From: Apostichopus japonicus
Taxonomy: Eukaryota; Echinodermata; Holothuroidea; Aspidochirotida; Stichopodidae
NCBI RefSeq assembly: GCF_037975245.1
Contig: NC_092572.1
Location: 34,073,989-34,137,988 of the forward strand
Length of the DNA: 64,000 nucleotides
Reading direction: 5' to 3'
A program made the position numbers and the translations under genes. Numbering within the stretch: position 1 is the stretch's first letter; each line of letters begins with the position of its first letter. The notes below the pieces were generated by a model that was given only the letters and a program-made list of their open reading frames with translations, did not search any database and was not told the DNA's origin. This document shows positions 9,548 to 19,280 of the stretch, in pieces.

Positions 9548-12104
9548 TGAACCTTCTGACTGGGTGTCAAGTCTGGTTAGCATAATCAAACCCAGTGGTA
9601 AACTGCGTGTTTGTATTGACCCTCAACCATTAAATAAGGCTCTAAAACGGGAACACTATCCGTTGCCTGTTATCGAAGATATTTTGCCAAGTCTTAATGA
9701 TGTAAAGGTATTTAGCAAATGTGATCTGAAAGAAGGATTTCTCCAATGTGAGTTGGATGAAAGTTCTTCCAAGTTGACCACATTCCAAACCCCATGGGGG
9801 AGGTACAAGTATAAACGCATGCCGTTTGGAATCTCCCCAGCACCTGAACTCTTCCAACAAAGGCTAGATCAAAACCTTGAAGGGCTCGAGGGTGTTCATA
9901 TCATAGCTGATGACATATTGTTCACTGGCAAAGGAAAAACAGAAGCCGAAGCAGACAAAGATCATGACCGAAACATGACTAAGCTGCTTGCAAGATGCAG
10001 AGAGAGATCTATTAAGCTTAACAGAGATAAGTTTGAATTTAAGTGCAAAGAAATCAATTTTATAGGGCATGTCGTTACTAAAGATGGTATTAAAGTCGAC
10101 CCAAAGAAAGTTGAGGCAATTGGAGATATGCCTAAACCAACCGACATTGCTGCAGTACAACGGTTCGTTGGAATGGTGAAATACTTGTCTAAGTTCCTTC
10201 CAAGCTTATCAGACACGTGCGAACCGATTCGACGTCTAACACATAAGGACGCGAAATGGAGCTGGGGACAAGACCAAGATGCAGCATTCAAGGAGGTGAA
10301 GCGTAGTGTCAGCAGCACACCAGTATTGAAGTACTTCGATCCGCAAAGCGAAACTGAAGGTCAGGGAGACGCATCGGAAAAAGGAATCGGTTTCACACTG
10401 ATGCAACAGGGACAGCCGGTAACATTTTCGAGTAGAGCGTTAACCACCGCAGAGACTCGATACTCACAAATTGAGAAAGAACTTCTTGCGTTAATCTTTG
10501 GTTTGGAGCGAAACCACCAATTCACCTATGGACGCAAGAGAAAGCTTTGGACAGATCACAAGCCATTGGTTTCAATCTCTAAGAAACAAATCACGACTGC
10601 CCCAAAGCGCCTCCAACGGCTACTTCTAAGACTGGTGCAGTATGATGTTGACATTGTGTACAAGCCGGGAAAGGAAATGTATCTCGCAGATACATTATCG
10701 CGAGCTTTCCTACAGAATGAGGAACGATCTGCAGTGGAAGTCGAGACAGAAAGTGTAAACATTATAGACTTCCTTCCGGTATCTAAAGCAACTCGCAAGC
10801 AAATTCAGGATTCGACCAACAGTGACCCTGTCTGTCAGAATCTGAAACGATACATTACAGAGGGCTGGCCTGAAGACAAAAAGCTATTGCCAACCGGAGC
10901 TAGCCTATACTTCCAAATTCGCGAAGAGCTTTCCATCCAAGATGGTATCATATTCAAAGCACAGAGATGTGTCATCCCTACACCTCTGAGAAGGGACATT
11001 AAAGAAAAACTTCACAACTCACACACTGGTATCGAAAGTACGCTGAGGAGAGCGAGAGATACGGTTTATTGGCCAGGTATGAGTAAAGAAGTCAAAGACT
11101 ATGTGGAACAGTGCAGTATCTGTAATACATACCGCACTCAGCAATCCAAAGAACCATTGGTGAGCCACGACATACCAGATCACCAGAGAGAAAAAGTTGG
11201 TGTCGATATTTTCACCATCGATGGTACAGATTATCTCTGTATTGTGGACTATTTTTCGGATTACTTCGAAGTTGACACGCTCTTAAACAAGAAAGATGCG
11301 CCGGCAGTGATCAAAATCATGAGGCGATATTTCTCTACACATGGTATACCAGTTACAGTTCAGTCAGACAACGGACCACCTTTCTCCTCCCGTGAGTTCG
11401 CTGATTTCGCGCAATCATATCAGTTCGACCATGTAACCAGTTCGCCGCTCTTCCCAAAAAGCAATGGTAAAGTCGAAAACGCGATAAAGACCGCTAAGAA
11501 CTTGATCAAGAAAGCGAAGCACGATAAGCAAGATTTCTATCTTAGCTTGCTTAGCTGGAGGAATACTCCTTCAGAGGGTCTGTCGTCATCGCCATCACAA
11601 CGTCATTTTAGTCGAAGGACTAGAACAGTTATACCTACTGCCAAGAAACTTCTCACACCTAAGGTTGTGAAGGAAGTCAAGCAGAAGAAAAAGAAGAGAA
11701 ATGAAAAACAAGCACGATATTACAATCGTAGTGCTAAGCTTCTTCCAGAACTGAACAAAGGGCAAACAGTACGCGTTCAACCATCAGGACGAGAGAAAGT
11801 ATGGGAAAAAGCTAGCGTTGAAGAACTCGTCAACAAACGCTCCTACAAAATCATCACAGAAGATGGACGTGAATTCCGTCGTAATCGTAAACATTTACGA
11901 GCTACCAAAGAACCACTGATTGACAGAAGCGAGCTGTTCTATGATGTAAATGACTCACAAAACGCACTGCCAACCAGTGTCGATTGCAGCAACAACGATG
12001 CAGCACGTAATGAGAGTTCAAGCACAACTCAGGAACCAGAACCATATTTAAGAAGAAGCCAAAGGAACCGTAAGCAGAGACCCGATTGTGTTTGCTGTAA
12101 ATGA
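9525..12104 (+). CDS. pol: Nested Gypsy RT-RNase H-integrase
   Basis: An 859-codon uninterrupted frame. The RT core carries IADD at residues 127-130 in place of the usual YxDD, the two catalytic aspartates being present. RNase H begins near residue 280 (DASEKG at 282-287) and includes the conserved SQIEKELLA helix. The integrase zinc domain has H497, H500, C530 and C533. The catalytic triad is D561, D615 and E651, with the D35E spacing. The C-terminal region is basic. The product would reverse transcribe and integrate the element. The apparent start at 9525 is an artefact of the upstream indel, and RT sequence begins further left. Confidence 0.95.
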   Translation: MHVIEKVDEPSDWVSSLVSIIKPSGKLRVCIDPQPLNKALKREHYPLPVIEDILPSLNDVKVFSKCDLKEGFLQCELDESSSKLTTFQTPWGRYKYKRMPFGISPAPELFQQRLDQNLEGLEGVHIIADDILFTGKGKTEAEADKDHDRNMTKLLARCRERSIKLNRDKFEFKCKEINFIGHVVTKDGIKVDPKKVEAIGDMPKPTDIAAVQRFVGMVKYLSKFLPSLSDTCEPIRRLTHKDAKWSWGQDQDAAFKEVKRSVSSTPVLKYFDPQSETEGQGDASEKGIGFTLMQQGQPVTFSSRALTTAETRYSQIEKELLALIFGLERNHQFTYGRKRKLWTDHKPLVSISKKQITTAPKRLQRLLLRLVQYDVDIVYKPGKEMYLADTLSRAFLQNEERSAVEVETESVNIIDFLPVSKATRKQIQDSTNSDPVCQNLKRYITEGWPEDKKLLPTGASLYFQIREELSIQDGIIFKAQRCVIPTPLRRDIKEKLHNSHTGIESTLRRARDTVYWPGMSKEVKDYVEQCSICNTYRTQQSKEPLVSHDIPDHQREKVGVDIFTIDGTDYLCIVDYFSDYFEVDTLLNKKDAPAVIKIMRRYFSTHGIPVTVQSDNGPPFSSREFADFAQSYQFDHVTSSPLFPKSNGKVENAIKTAKNLIKKAKHDKQDFYLSLLSWRNTPSEGLSSSPSQRHFSRRTRTVIPTAKKLLTPKVVKEVKQKKKKRNEKQARYYNRSAKLLPELNKGQTVRVQPSGREKVWEKASVEELVNKRSYKIITEDGREFRRNRKHLRATKEPLIDRSELFYDVNDSQNALPTSVDCSNNDAARNESSSTTQEPEPYLRRSQRNRKQRPDCVCCK

Positions 12105-12251
12105 CCTATATTAGGCCATTGATGAACACTTGTTAGCGTTAAGTGTTTGCAAATATGTTTTAATACTTTTAATAGTAAGAAATATGATTAGTTTTGAAAA
12201 AAGGAAATTAGAGTTTAAAAATAGAAGTTAGATCTAAGAAAGTGTTCTTTT

Positions 12252-12264
12252 AAAGAAGGAAGGG
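12252..12264 (+). promoter_or_regulatory. Polypurine tract of nested Gypsy
   Basis: AAAGAAGGAAGGG abuts the 3' LTR and is the expected plus-strand primer. Confidence 0.9.
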
Positions 12265-12414
12265 TGTAACGATATGAAAGTTTGTATACTTGTATGACAC
12301 CACTCTGTGGTTGTCAAGCGAAGCACGAGAACGTAATTAAATTTTGTTAACTTTATCAAGCGTTTATTTGCCTTCTTTGTGTCAGTTTGAGCACAGAACG
12401 TGAAGATCACAACA
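12265..12414 (+). repeat. Nested Gypsy 3' LTR (150 bp)
   Basis: Same as the 5' LTR with one substitution. It is followed by CGGTG (12415-12419), the right-hand target-site duplication. Confidence 0.95.
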
Positions 12415-12419
12415 CGGTG

Positions 12420-13238
12420 GACAAGACCGCCTTTGTTCTTAGTATACGGGGAACTAGGGGTGTATAGACAGTGGGGCGGGGTTAGCTCATATTTCGTATA
12501 GCACTGTAGAGAGCGTTGACCGGCTGTAATTGGGTTATGTCGCTTGTCAATCTTACTTGCTATTTCTTAATTGGTCAGTTAATTTGTGTATAGGATTCTG
12601 CACAGTTACGGAGTCATTTGTAATGTCGTGCAAGGAGCGTTTTAGGCATTAAGTTGGGGTATATTTAGTGTAAGTTGCTAGGCAGAATCTATGCCGAATT
12701 CGTACGTTGTTTTAGGGACTTTGGCTTCTGCAGAGGATCGAGTTATGCACTCTGCAGCTGCGCTGCGTAACTGATTGTGCCTGCGCAAGGTCGTCGCAGC
12801 GTAGGGTTCGCGGGCTGACGAATCTCATCGTTAGCTGCGCTGCGTTGTCCTTACGCTGCGCCGCCCTTGACGCAGTACCTATAGTTAGGCTGCGCTGTGC
12901 CTGCGCTGCATTGTCCTTGATGCAGCGCATATAATTAGCTGCGCTGCTAGGCAGCTTACATATTAGGGATTAGCTTGCCTTGACAGGGCTAGTTAATGTA
13001 CGCCACCCTTGTTATTGTGTTTAGGTTTTACTGTATTACTTTCTGTTTATATTATTTGTTTATTACTTTACGAAAGATGTACGACAGGTACATTGTATAT
13101 ATAATTATACTTTTTAAACTCTTAATGCCCTGTGAGTGTATTCTTTTCAACGGTGTCCTCGAGTCTCTCTCTCTACAACCCCCTTCCTTACTTGCCGAAT
13201 GGGTACTTCACCATACTACCGAAGCGGAAAGCGTTACA
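12420..13238 (+). repeat. Outer Gypsy 5' LTR, right part, with extra 650-bp segment
   Basis: The first 166 bp (12420-12585) align with 19109-19273 of the 3' LTR. The remaining 650 bp have no counterpart there, although both copies end in TTACA. The extra segment holds a CpG-rich cluster of degenerate GCTGCGCTGCG motifs (about 12755-12955). The LTR must end just before the primer-binding site at 13240. The full 5' LTR is thus about 1.0 kb against 358 bp for the 3' LTR. Confidence 0.8.
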
Positions 13239-13239
13239 T

Positions 13240-13257
13240 TGGTGGCAGCAATGGAAT
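13240..13257 (+). promoter_or_regulatory. Primer-binding site of outer Gypsy
   Basis: TGGTGGCAGCAATGGAAT resembles the complement of a tRNA-Leu 3' end (TGGTGGCAGCGGTGGGA type) with a few decayed positions. It follows the LTR end after one base. Confidence 0.65.
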
Positions 13258-15388
13258 TTTAGGTGCATTTCCGGTCGTATGGTGTTAGGTATTTCCCTGC
13301 TTTGTTAGTGCGCTCCCATTTTTGCTCAGTCGGCCTGCCAAAAATATCAGTACTCAGCAGGTTCGTCGGACTGTCGTGCACTGCACATTTTCACACTGGC
13401 TGCGTAATCTAACAAATTTATGCTAAGCCACTGAACTTAATCTTTGTTGTGTTTACGTGGACATTGTCATCAGAAACAGTCGATAATGGGTAAGATGTAT
13501 TTTGTAATTATAAGCTTGTATCATAAGTCTAAGTCTTGGTATCCAAGATGACCAAATTTCATGTATTATTTAGTGATTCCAATGAAACGTTACCGCCAGT
13601 GCGGCCATTGTAAATTAGCCTAGCGTTATGTTGTTGGAAAGTAGCGTGATTCGTAACAGTTTAAATGGTAATCTACTAAGTCATATATGTCCTTTAATTC
13701 TATCAAACACACACACGATCGTTCATATTATGTTCACGATATTTCAGGGTTTTATGAGTGGGAATATTTCAGTAGAAATTGTGTGTTTTATCGATGGCTT
13801 ATGCACCGTGAGAGCTGCGGTTAATTATTATAGGATATTTATACACATGGTCTGTGCTAAGACAGGGGTCACGCTGGTTGTCATGGTGTCATGAATATTC
13901 ATGAGCTATGTGGATTCAGTTGTTGTAAAGGTTCAGTGACCTTGTGGAGACTTTGTGATAGCCTCTATTGTGTTATAAACAACGCAGATTTGTTCAGTTT
14001 GTTATTATTGTGTTTTACTGCAAGTTGTATCGCAAGATGTACTAATGAAAAGATGTAATTGTTGTCATGTTTATGTTACAGGGTTGAAGTCGGGAAAGTT
14101 GATGTCTTAATTGAGAGAATGTTTACGATTTGTGAGGCCTAGAGCGGTCATATTCACGTGAGCACTGTTGTATTATTTATAGGTTTCATAGAATGTAGCA
14201 CTGTATTTGTGTATCGCTGTGAATCAGTCTATTGTAAAGTCTTATATTTGCATTAATGCTAATGGTCACAACCTGCAGGTTGAGATATTGTGGTCAGAAG
14301 ACGATTGTGACATATTCCCATATTCCTACCGTGTTTCTCTTCATCAACCCAATTTCAGTGTCATCATATATAATGTTTGATATCGTGTTACGTTGTAGAT
14401 TTATCAATTAAGCATGTTTTTTTGTTATTTCCTTGATTCTTATGTAGTCACCGAACAACGAATGTACAACTTGAAGAAAGTAAGACACAGTTAGAACCAA
14501 ATAAAGAGTTTAACTGATGGTCGTCTAAGTAATTGTCATTCTTCGTGTTTGTGTGACGTGACCGTAGAGACCGTAGAACGCCCTCTACACCAAACTGGCT
14601 CTGAGCCCAAGAGCAGTTACATATGGTGAGTTGACAACGATGTCTGGGACCAACCCTTTTGATGGCAGTTCAGTCTGCAGTGATCAGGTGGCGTGGACTC
14701 TTCCTGAGAGATCATCTGGTGTCGGGGATCTAATCCAGCTACTAGACGAGGGACAGCGGAGATTCTCAAAATGCGATCACAGACAGGCGTGGCGCAGACC
14801 GGGTGCTGCTGGAGGTACTGGTGGCAGATCGGACCTTGCAGATCGAGGGGCGTCAGAGACGAGGACAAGTGAGGGATATGGTGTTTCCTCTTACTTGGAG
14901 GCGAGGAGGACCTTTACTATGCAGGCTGAGGATCCCCGAAGGCTGTACAGGAACTGAGGCTGGAGCCATCTGGACGTAGAGACTGGGACGAGAGACGGGA
15001 AGGTGATCTCGGGTTCGGTGCTCCTGGGTACAGGCAGATGGATGACACCTACAACCGGCGGGTTTCTGGGAATCCATTTAAGGGTCCTGAGAGGGTCAGG
15101 GACATTGTTGACAATAATCTAGGTGTGGACTAACAAACCCCAGTATGGGACTGGGTAGATGTACATGAAAGGAATGACAATATGAACCGACCTTCAGGAT
15201 GGCCGGAGGAGAGCGTGAAGGGGGAGAGCTCACAGACAGGAGGGTCACTGGTGTAATACCAGGGGTAATAATAGTCCTAGCGGGATAGGAGGAGGGATGT
15301 TACGCTGGAGAGATGGGGGTTATCATGCCACCCTGGTGAGGGAGAGCCTTGTAGACCTGGATACGTTGGGTATCCAACTGTTGGTGTC
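13258..15388 (+). other. Leader and decayed gag N-terminal region of outer Gypsy
   Basis: The region spans about 2.1 kb between the primer-binding site and the first recognisable Gag sequence. No long frame spans it. Between 14600 and 15380 several short overlapping frames on the plus strand look like broken coding sequence, and GC content rises, so a frameshifted Gag N-terminus is likely. The 1.3 kb before that looks non-coding. Confidence 0.5.
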
Positions 15389-16297
15389 ATGGGTAACAAG
15401 GTTTCTCTAAAGAACACATTTGCAGAGAAGCCCCCAGATAGAGTGGTGACCTATGAGCCACCATTTTCCGAATATAGGCCTCAAGTGAACAGAGTAACGG
15501 CCCCCACATATGACGGTTCAACCCCGTGGGAAGACTACGTGGTACAGTTTGAACTGATATCAGAACTTAATGGTTGGACTGAGCAAACGAAGGCGCTACA
15601 ATTAGCGGCAAGCCTACGAGGGCCGGCTCAGGCGGTTTTAAGTGACCTCGAGAGCGCAAAACGTCGCGTATTTCATTGTGTGGCTTGGGCCCTTGAACAG
15701 AGATTTGGTTAGGCGAATCAGACGGAGCTGTTCCGGACACTCCTAAGGAATAGGAGTAGGCAACCCGGTGAGACGGTATCTGAGCTTGCGCACGACACTC
15801 AGCGCCTCCTATCTAGAGCGTACCCTCACGCACCAGTTGAGATGAAGGAAACTCTTGCAAGAGAATTCTTCATTGACGCTGTAGGCGATAGTGACTTCAG
15901 GTGGAAGATTTACCAGGGGCGCCCGAAAACCTTTAACGAGGCGGTTAGCATCGCTGTTGAGCTCGAGGCTTTTGCGTTGTCTAAACAGAAGAGAGTGAAC
16001 ATGAAGAGAGTGAGGGCGGTAGGCGAAAGAACGAGAAGTGTGAAAGAGGACGAAAGTCTCAAAGGGATGAGTGAAGTCTTAAGCAATGCTTTGTCGAAGG
16101 GTTTCGCTGAGTTGACGGAAAACCTCAAGAAATTACTGCGGAAAGACACAAAGAATAACTTATATGAGGGAAAAGGGAAGAATACGACCATAACAAGTTG
16201 GAACTGTGGGGAAGTGGGCCACGTCAGGAGAGATTGCACGAGCTCTAGAAAGGAGGAAGCATCGAAGGGAACTGAACTTCAGAAGGAAAACTGCTAG
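15389..16297 (+). pseudogene. Outer Gypsy Gag with in-frame stop
   Basis: Gag of a Gypsy clade different from the nested element. The conserved TYDGSTPWEDYVVQFE and QLAASLRG stretches lie near the start, and a CWNCGEVGHVRRDC zinc knuckle lies close to the end. A single TAG at 15710-15712 splits it in one frame. The sense resumes immediately with no other stop up to 16297, so this is one nonsense mutation. A further frame change separates it from the protease remnant. Confidence 0.85.
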
Positions 16298-16413
16298 GAG
16301 TTGACCTTGCGGGGCGAAGGTCAACTTGTTTCCAAAATGAGCCCACAGAGCTAGCACTTTCGCGGAAGCGATTGTGGTCAGTTGGATCCAATAGTTTGTA
16401 TGTAACTGGGTAG

Positions 16414-16593
16414 CTGGAAGGTGTTAGGGTGAATTTCCTGGTACACACTGGTGCTGAAGTTACTGTAATACAGACGGGAGTGTTTAGGAGACTGACCACG
16501 GGAAAAGCTTTGCGACAGGATAAAGTTCCTTTAGATTTGGCTGCTGCTGACGGTAGGCCGCTGACATTTCTTGGAAGAGGAATCTCCTTCTGA
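16414..16593 (+). pseudogene. Outer Gypsy protease remnant, active site lost
   Basis: A 59-codon frame between stops encodes a retropepsin fragment in which the catalytic D[ST]GA is HTGA (His codon at 16444-16446). Loss of the catalytic aspartate inactivates an aspartic protease. The sense continues in another frame at 16611 (LLGYDFL). Confidence 0.75.
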
Positions 16594-16610
16594 AAGGGGG
16601 TGAACTTGAA

Positions 16611-17510
16611 GTGGGGCACGAAGTTTTGATGGCGGATATCGATGCTGATGCGCTTCTGGGCTATGACTTTTTGAAGTTATACAACTGCACAATTGACGCT
16701 GGAGCAGGAAGGTTAACAATAGGGAAGAGGCAACTGGAGCAATTGAGTACAGATGTGGATAAGTCTGTTGGAACTCGGGTTGTTGTTGCTAACACTGTAG
16801 TTGTTCCTGCCAACAGCGAGAAAATTGCGAGAACGTCTGCGCAGATGGATATGACGGCATGTGCAATTGTGGAGTGCAGCGAAAACCTCTTGAGACGTCG
16901 ACAGTTGATGGGGGCTAGGGCACTCGTGGACCCGTACAAGGGAGTGATTCTTTCGAGGCTGATGAATGTGACAGACCAACCAGTGACCCTTTATGAAGGA
17001 GCTTCTGTAGGGCAATGCAAGCCCGTTGAGCTAGTAGACAGAGTCGCTTCTGAGCGGGCGAAATGCCGGACGGTGACTAAAGGGGAGAGGTCAGGAGCTA
17101 GAGGGATAACTGCGTTGGGAGAACACCTTGAAATTCTAGCCGAAAAGAGTTGCGTCAACCTTTCGAAGGAAGAGATGGATAGGGTAAGACAGCTTCTTGA
17201 GGATAACGCAAATGTTTTCGCTCGATCGAAAGAAGACCTTGGTCGTATGGACTTGTGTAAACACGAGATCGATACTGGTACTGCGAAACCTACTATGATC
17301 CGCCCGGTGAGAAAACGGTTAAAACTATATGGTGAGAAGCAAAAAAAGTTCCATGACAAGGCCGTACACATCCATACCTGTAAAGCTGGAGACATATTTT
17401 GGCTCTTGAACACCAAGAGAAAGAAAGGTGTGTCTCCCAAGTTACGGAAACGATGGGACGGTCCGGGACGGGTGATTAAGAAACCAACGGATGTTGTATA
17501 TCGAGTGTAG
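16611..17510 (+). pseudogene. Outer Gypsy pol remnant: protease end and pre-RT linker fused to integrase C-terminus
   Basis: A 299-codon open frame. The first 235 or so residues are the protease end (ADALLGYDFL) and the linker leading to RT, including the FARSKEDLGRMDLCKHEI-type pre-RT stretch. From about nt 17310-17330 it switches abruptly to the integrase C-terminal region (KQKKFHDKAV, GDIFWLLN, KLRKRWDGPG). All of RT, RNase H and the integrase zinc and DDE domains are gone, yet the frame is preserved across the junction. It is either a chance in-frame deletion or a mobilisable deletion derivative. Confidence 0.85.
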
Positions 17511-18918
17511 ATGGGACCTAAGAAGAAACCAACCGTTGTACACCATAACCGTTATATAGGAGACGATCCACCATTGTGGTTACTGACACCACTGAAAACT
17601 CAGTCTTCAACGCTCCTGGTTGTACCCACTATAGAGGAACTGCGAAAACACTAAAACAGAGAAGAAAATATCACTTTGTTTGGTGGCTCTACCATCTCTC
17701 GTCCAAAAGTTTCCCCGGAAAACAGAAACAAAAGAAGGAAGATATCCCGCTGGGGAAGATACCCACGTAGCGCCCTACCATCGCAGGCCATTTTTTATTA
17801 ACTCCCTGCTCAGACCAACACCTCCGGAGCTATCACCACTGTAAAGTTTTTGTAACGGTCGACAAATTTGAAAAGAAAGCTTTAAATGTAACTCACACGT
17901 CCAATTTAGAGGTGAGGCAGATAAAGCAACAAGAACACGCAAAATCTTTCCCTGCCTGATAATCGCGGTGTATCTCACATTACTTCCGAAATTTTAGTGA
18001 CACTTATACCACACGAAACTTCTGCTCGTTTCTGCTTTATTTAGTAACCACCCAATTTGATTGTCTGTGGACCGCGGAAACTTATATTTTACGTGTTTTA
18101 CTTTGGACGCTCTGCTACGGTATTTACTTTTCATGGAGTTGAAAGTTACAAGTTGTTCATGGACAGTTGGACACTTAAAGATTAATTTTGTTATACTTTT
18201 ACATGGACGACTTTATTACTTGTTTATGAATATTTCCATTCATGTGTTCTGTTTGGATCGTACGCAGGTCAGTCCTGTATTCATGATTCTAATTAGCCGA
18301 CGTAGGTTGTAACTTGAATTTTGATTTTTGTTTTGTTTTGCCGTTAAATGCGAGGACGCATTTGGTTCTTGGGCAAGAAGGGGTAGTAAAATCAAATTAA
18401 TGTTTTTATCCTGCTGTATTTAAGCGTTGCATGGGTGAAACTCAAATTGTTGTGTTGCTGATGTTCTCTCTCATTGTTTATTTTGTTGTCTGTCAGGTGT
18501 GGCGGAGTGGGTTAGCAGTAGTAGTTTCTGCACAGGTAAAGTCAAAGTCAGACACTATTGTGAAATGTATATAACCGTGCGACATCTAAGTTTATCGTTG
18601 AATTTTCTTCTCCTGAGTTTGTTTCCACCAAACAAGTTTTACTATTTTTTTTCAAATATTTTGTTTATGTTTACTTTTTTTATTTATTTTCCATGCTATT
18701 ATATTTTGAGTTTATGTCATGTTTTCCACGTTAAGTAACATTTTAATGTTAAGTTTGTTCTTGCATACATGAACGTTCACTTTGCGGGTTATGCACTTGA
18801 TAGGTATTCCGTTGTTTCGACTAACGAGGTTTTCCATTTTGATTTAGGTTACACATCTAGTTCATGATTTAGATGGTAAAGAAATGCGAGGACGCATTTG
18901 TATCTTGGGTGGGAAGAG
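17511..18918 (+). other. 3' non-coding region and polypurine tract of outer Gypsy
   Basis: The region spans 1.4 kb between the pol end and the 3' LTR without an envelope-like frame. It contains two copies of AAATGCGAGGACGCATTT, a 7-bp stem with an AGGA loop, at 18346-18363 and 18882-18899. Each is followed by a purine-rich tract. Only the second tract (GGGTGGGAAGAG, 18907-18918) abuts an LTR. Confidence 0.75.
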
Positions 18919-19276
18919 TGTTACGAGAAAGCAACCTACTTTTCTCGTGTGTACGTATTTTCTATCTTGCCTGTTTTACCCTTACAAAATGTTTCTTACT
19001 TTAATGTTTAAGTTGGGAGGTCCCTAGTTTGTGTAATTTAAATATCAGTTTATTGCTGGCTGAGAGAGTTGGTTCTTGCTTCCGGGGCTTTATGTAATCA
19101 GTCCGGTGGACAAGGCCGCCTTTGTTCTTAGTATACGGGGAACTAGGGGTGTATAGACAGTGGGGCGGGGTTAGCTCATATTCGTATAGCACTGTAGAGA
19201 GCGTTAACCGGCTGTAATTGGGTTATGGCGCTTGTCAATCTTACTTGCTATTTCTTAATTGTTCAGTTAATTTACA
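18919..19276 (+). repeat. Outer Gypsy 3' LTR (358 bp)
   Basis: Begins TGTTACGAG and ends TTTACA, followed by the GTAC duplication (19277-19280). It shows the pre-insertion sequence of the nested element's target. It lacks the 650-bp segment found in the 5' LTR. Confidence 0.9.
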
Positions 19277-19280
19277 GTAC

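Larger units (their letters stand above)
7352..12414 (+). mobile_element. Nested, young Ty3/Gypsy retrotransposon
   Basis: This 5,063-bp element has two 150-bp LTRs (TG...CA), a tRNA-Leu primer-binding site, gag, protease, RT, RNase H, integrase and a polypurine tract, all in the canonical Gypsy order. It inserted into the 5' LTR of an older Gypsy with a perfect 5-bp duplication. Its LTRs differ at one position. Coding capacity is nearly complete but is interrupted by small indels near 9260 and 9523 and a reading-frame change near 8943-8986. It was mobile recently but is probably not competent as assembled. Confidence 0.95.
7162..19276 (+). mobile_element. Outer Ty3/Gypsy retrotransposon, internally deleted and split by a nested element
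   Basis: The element is bounded by LTRs that begin TGTTACGAG (7162 and 18919) and by matching GTAC duplications. Removing the nested element (7352-12419) leaves about 7 kb. Order: 5' LTR, primer-binding site, gag remnant, protease remnant, short pol remnant, long non-coding 3' part, polypurine tract, 3' LTR. RT, RNase H and the integrase core are missing, so it is non-autonomous. The alignable 355 bp of the two LTRs differ by about 12 substitutions and one indel (roughly 3.5 percent by eye), against one difference in 150 bp for the nested element. It is therefore clearly older. Confidence 0.9.

Noticed and set aside
18496-18545. tRNA-like stretch (TGGCGGAGTGGGTTAGCA resembles a box A)
   Set aside because: No box B at the right distance and no cloverleaf. 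It lies in the non-coding 3' part of the outer Gypsy.
17576-18738. Envelope-like gene between pol and the 3' LTR of the outer Gypsy
   Set aside because: The short frames (for example 18061-18312) are hydrophobic by composition but have no signal peptide, cysteine pattern or length expected of an envelope.
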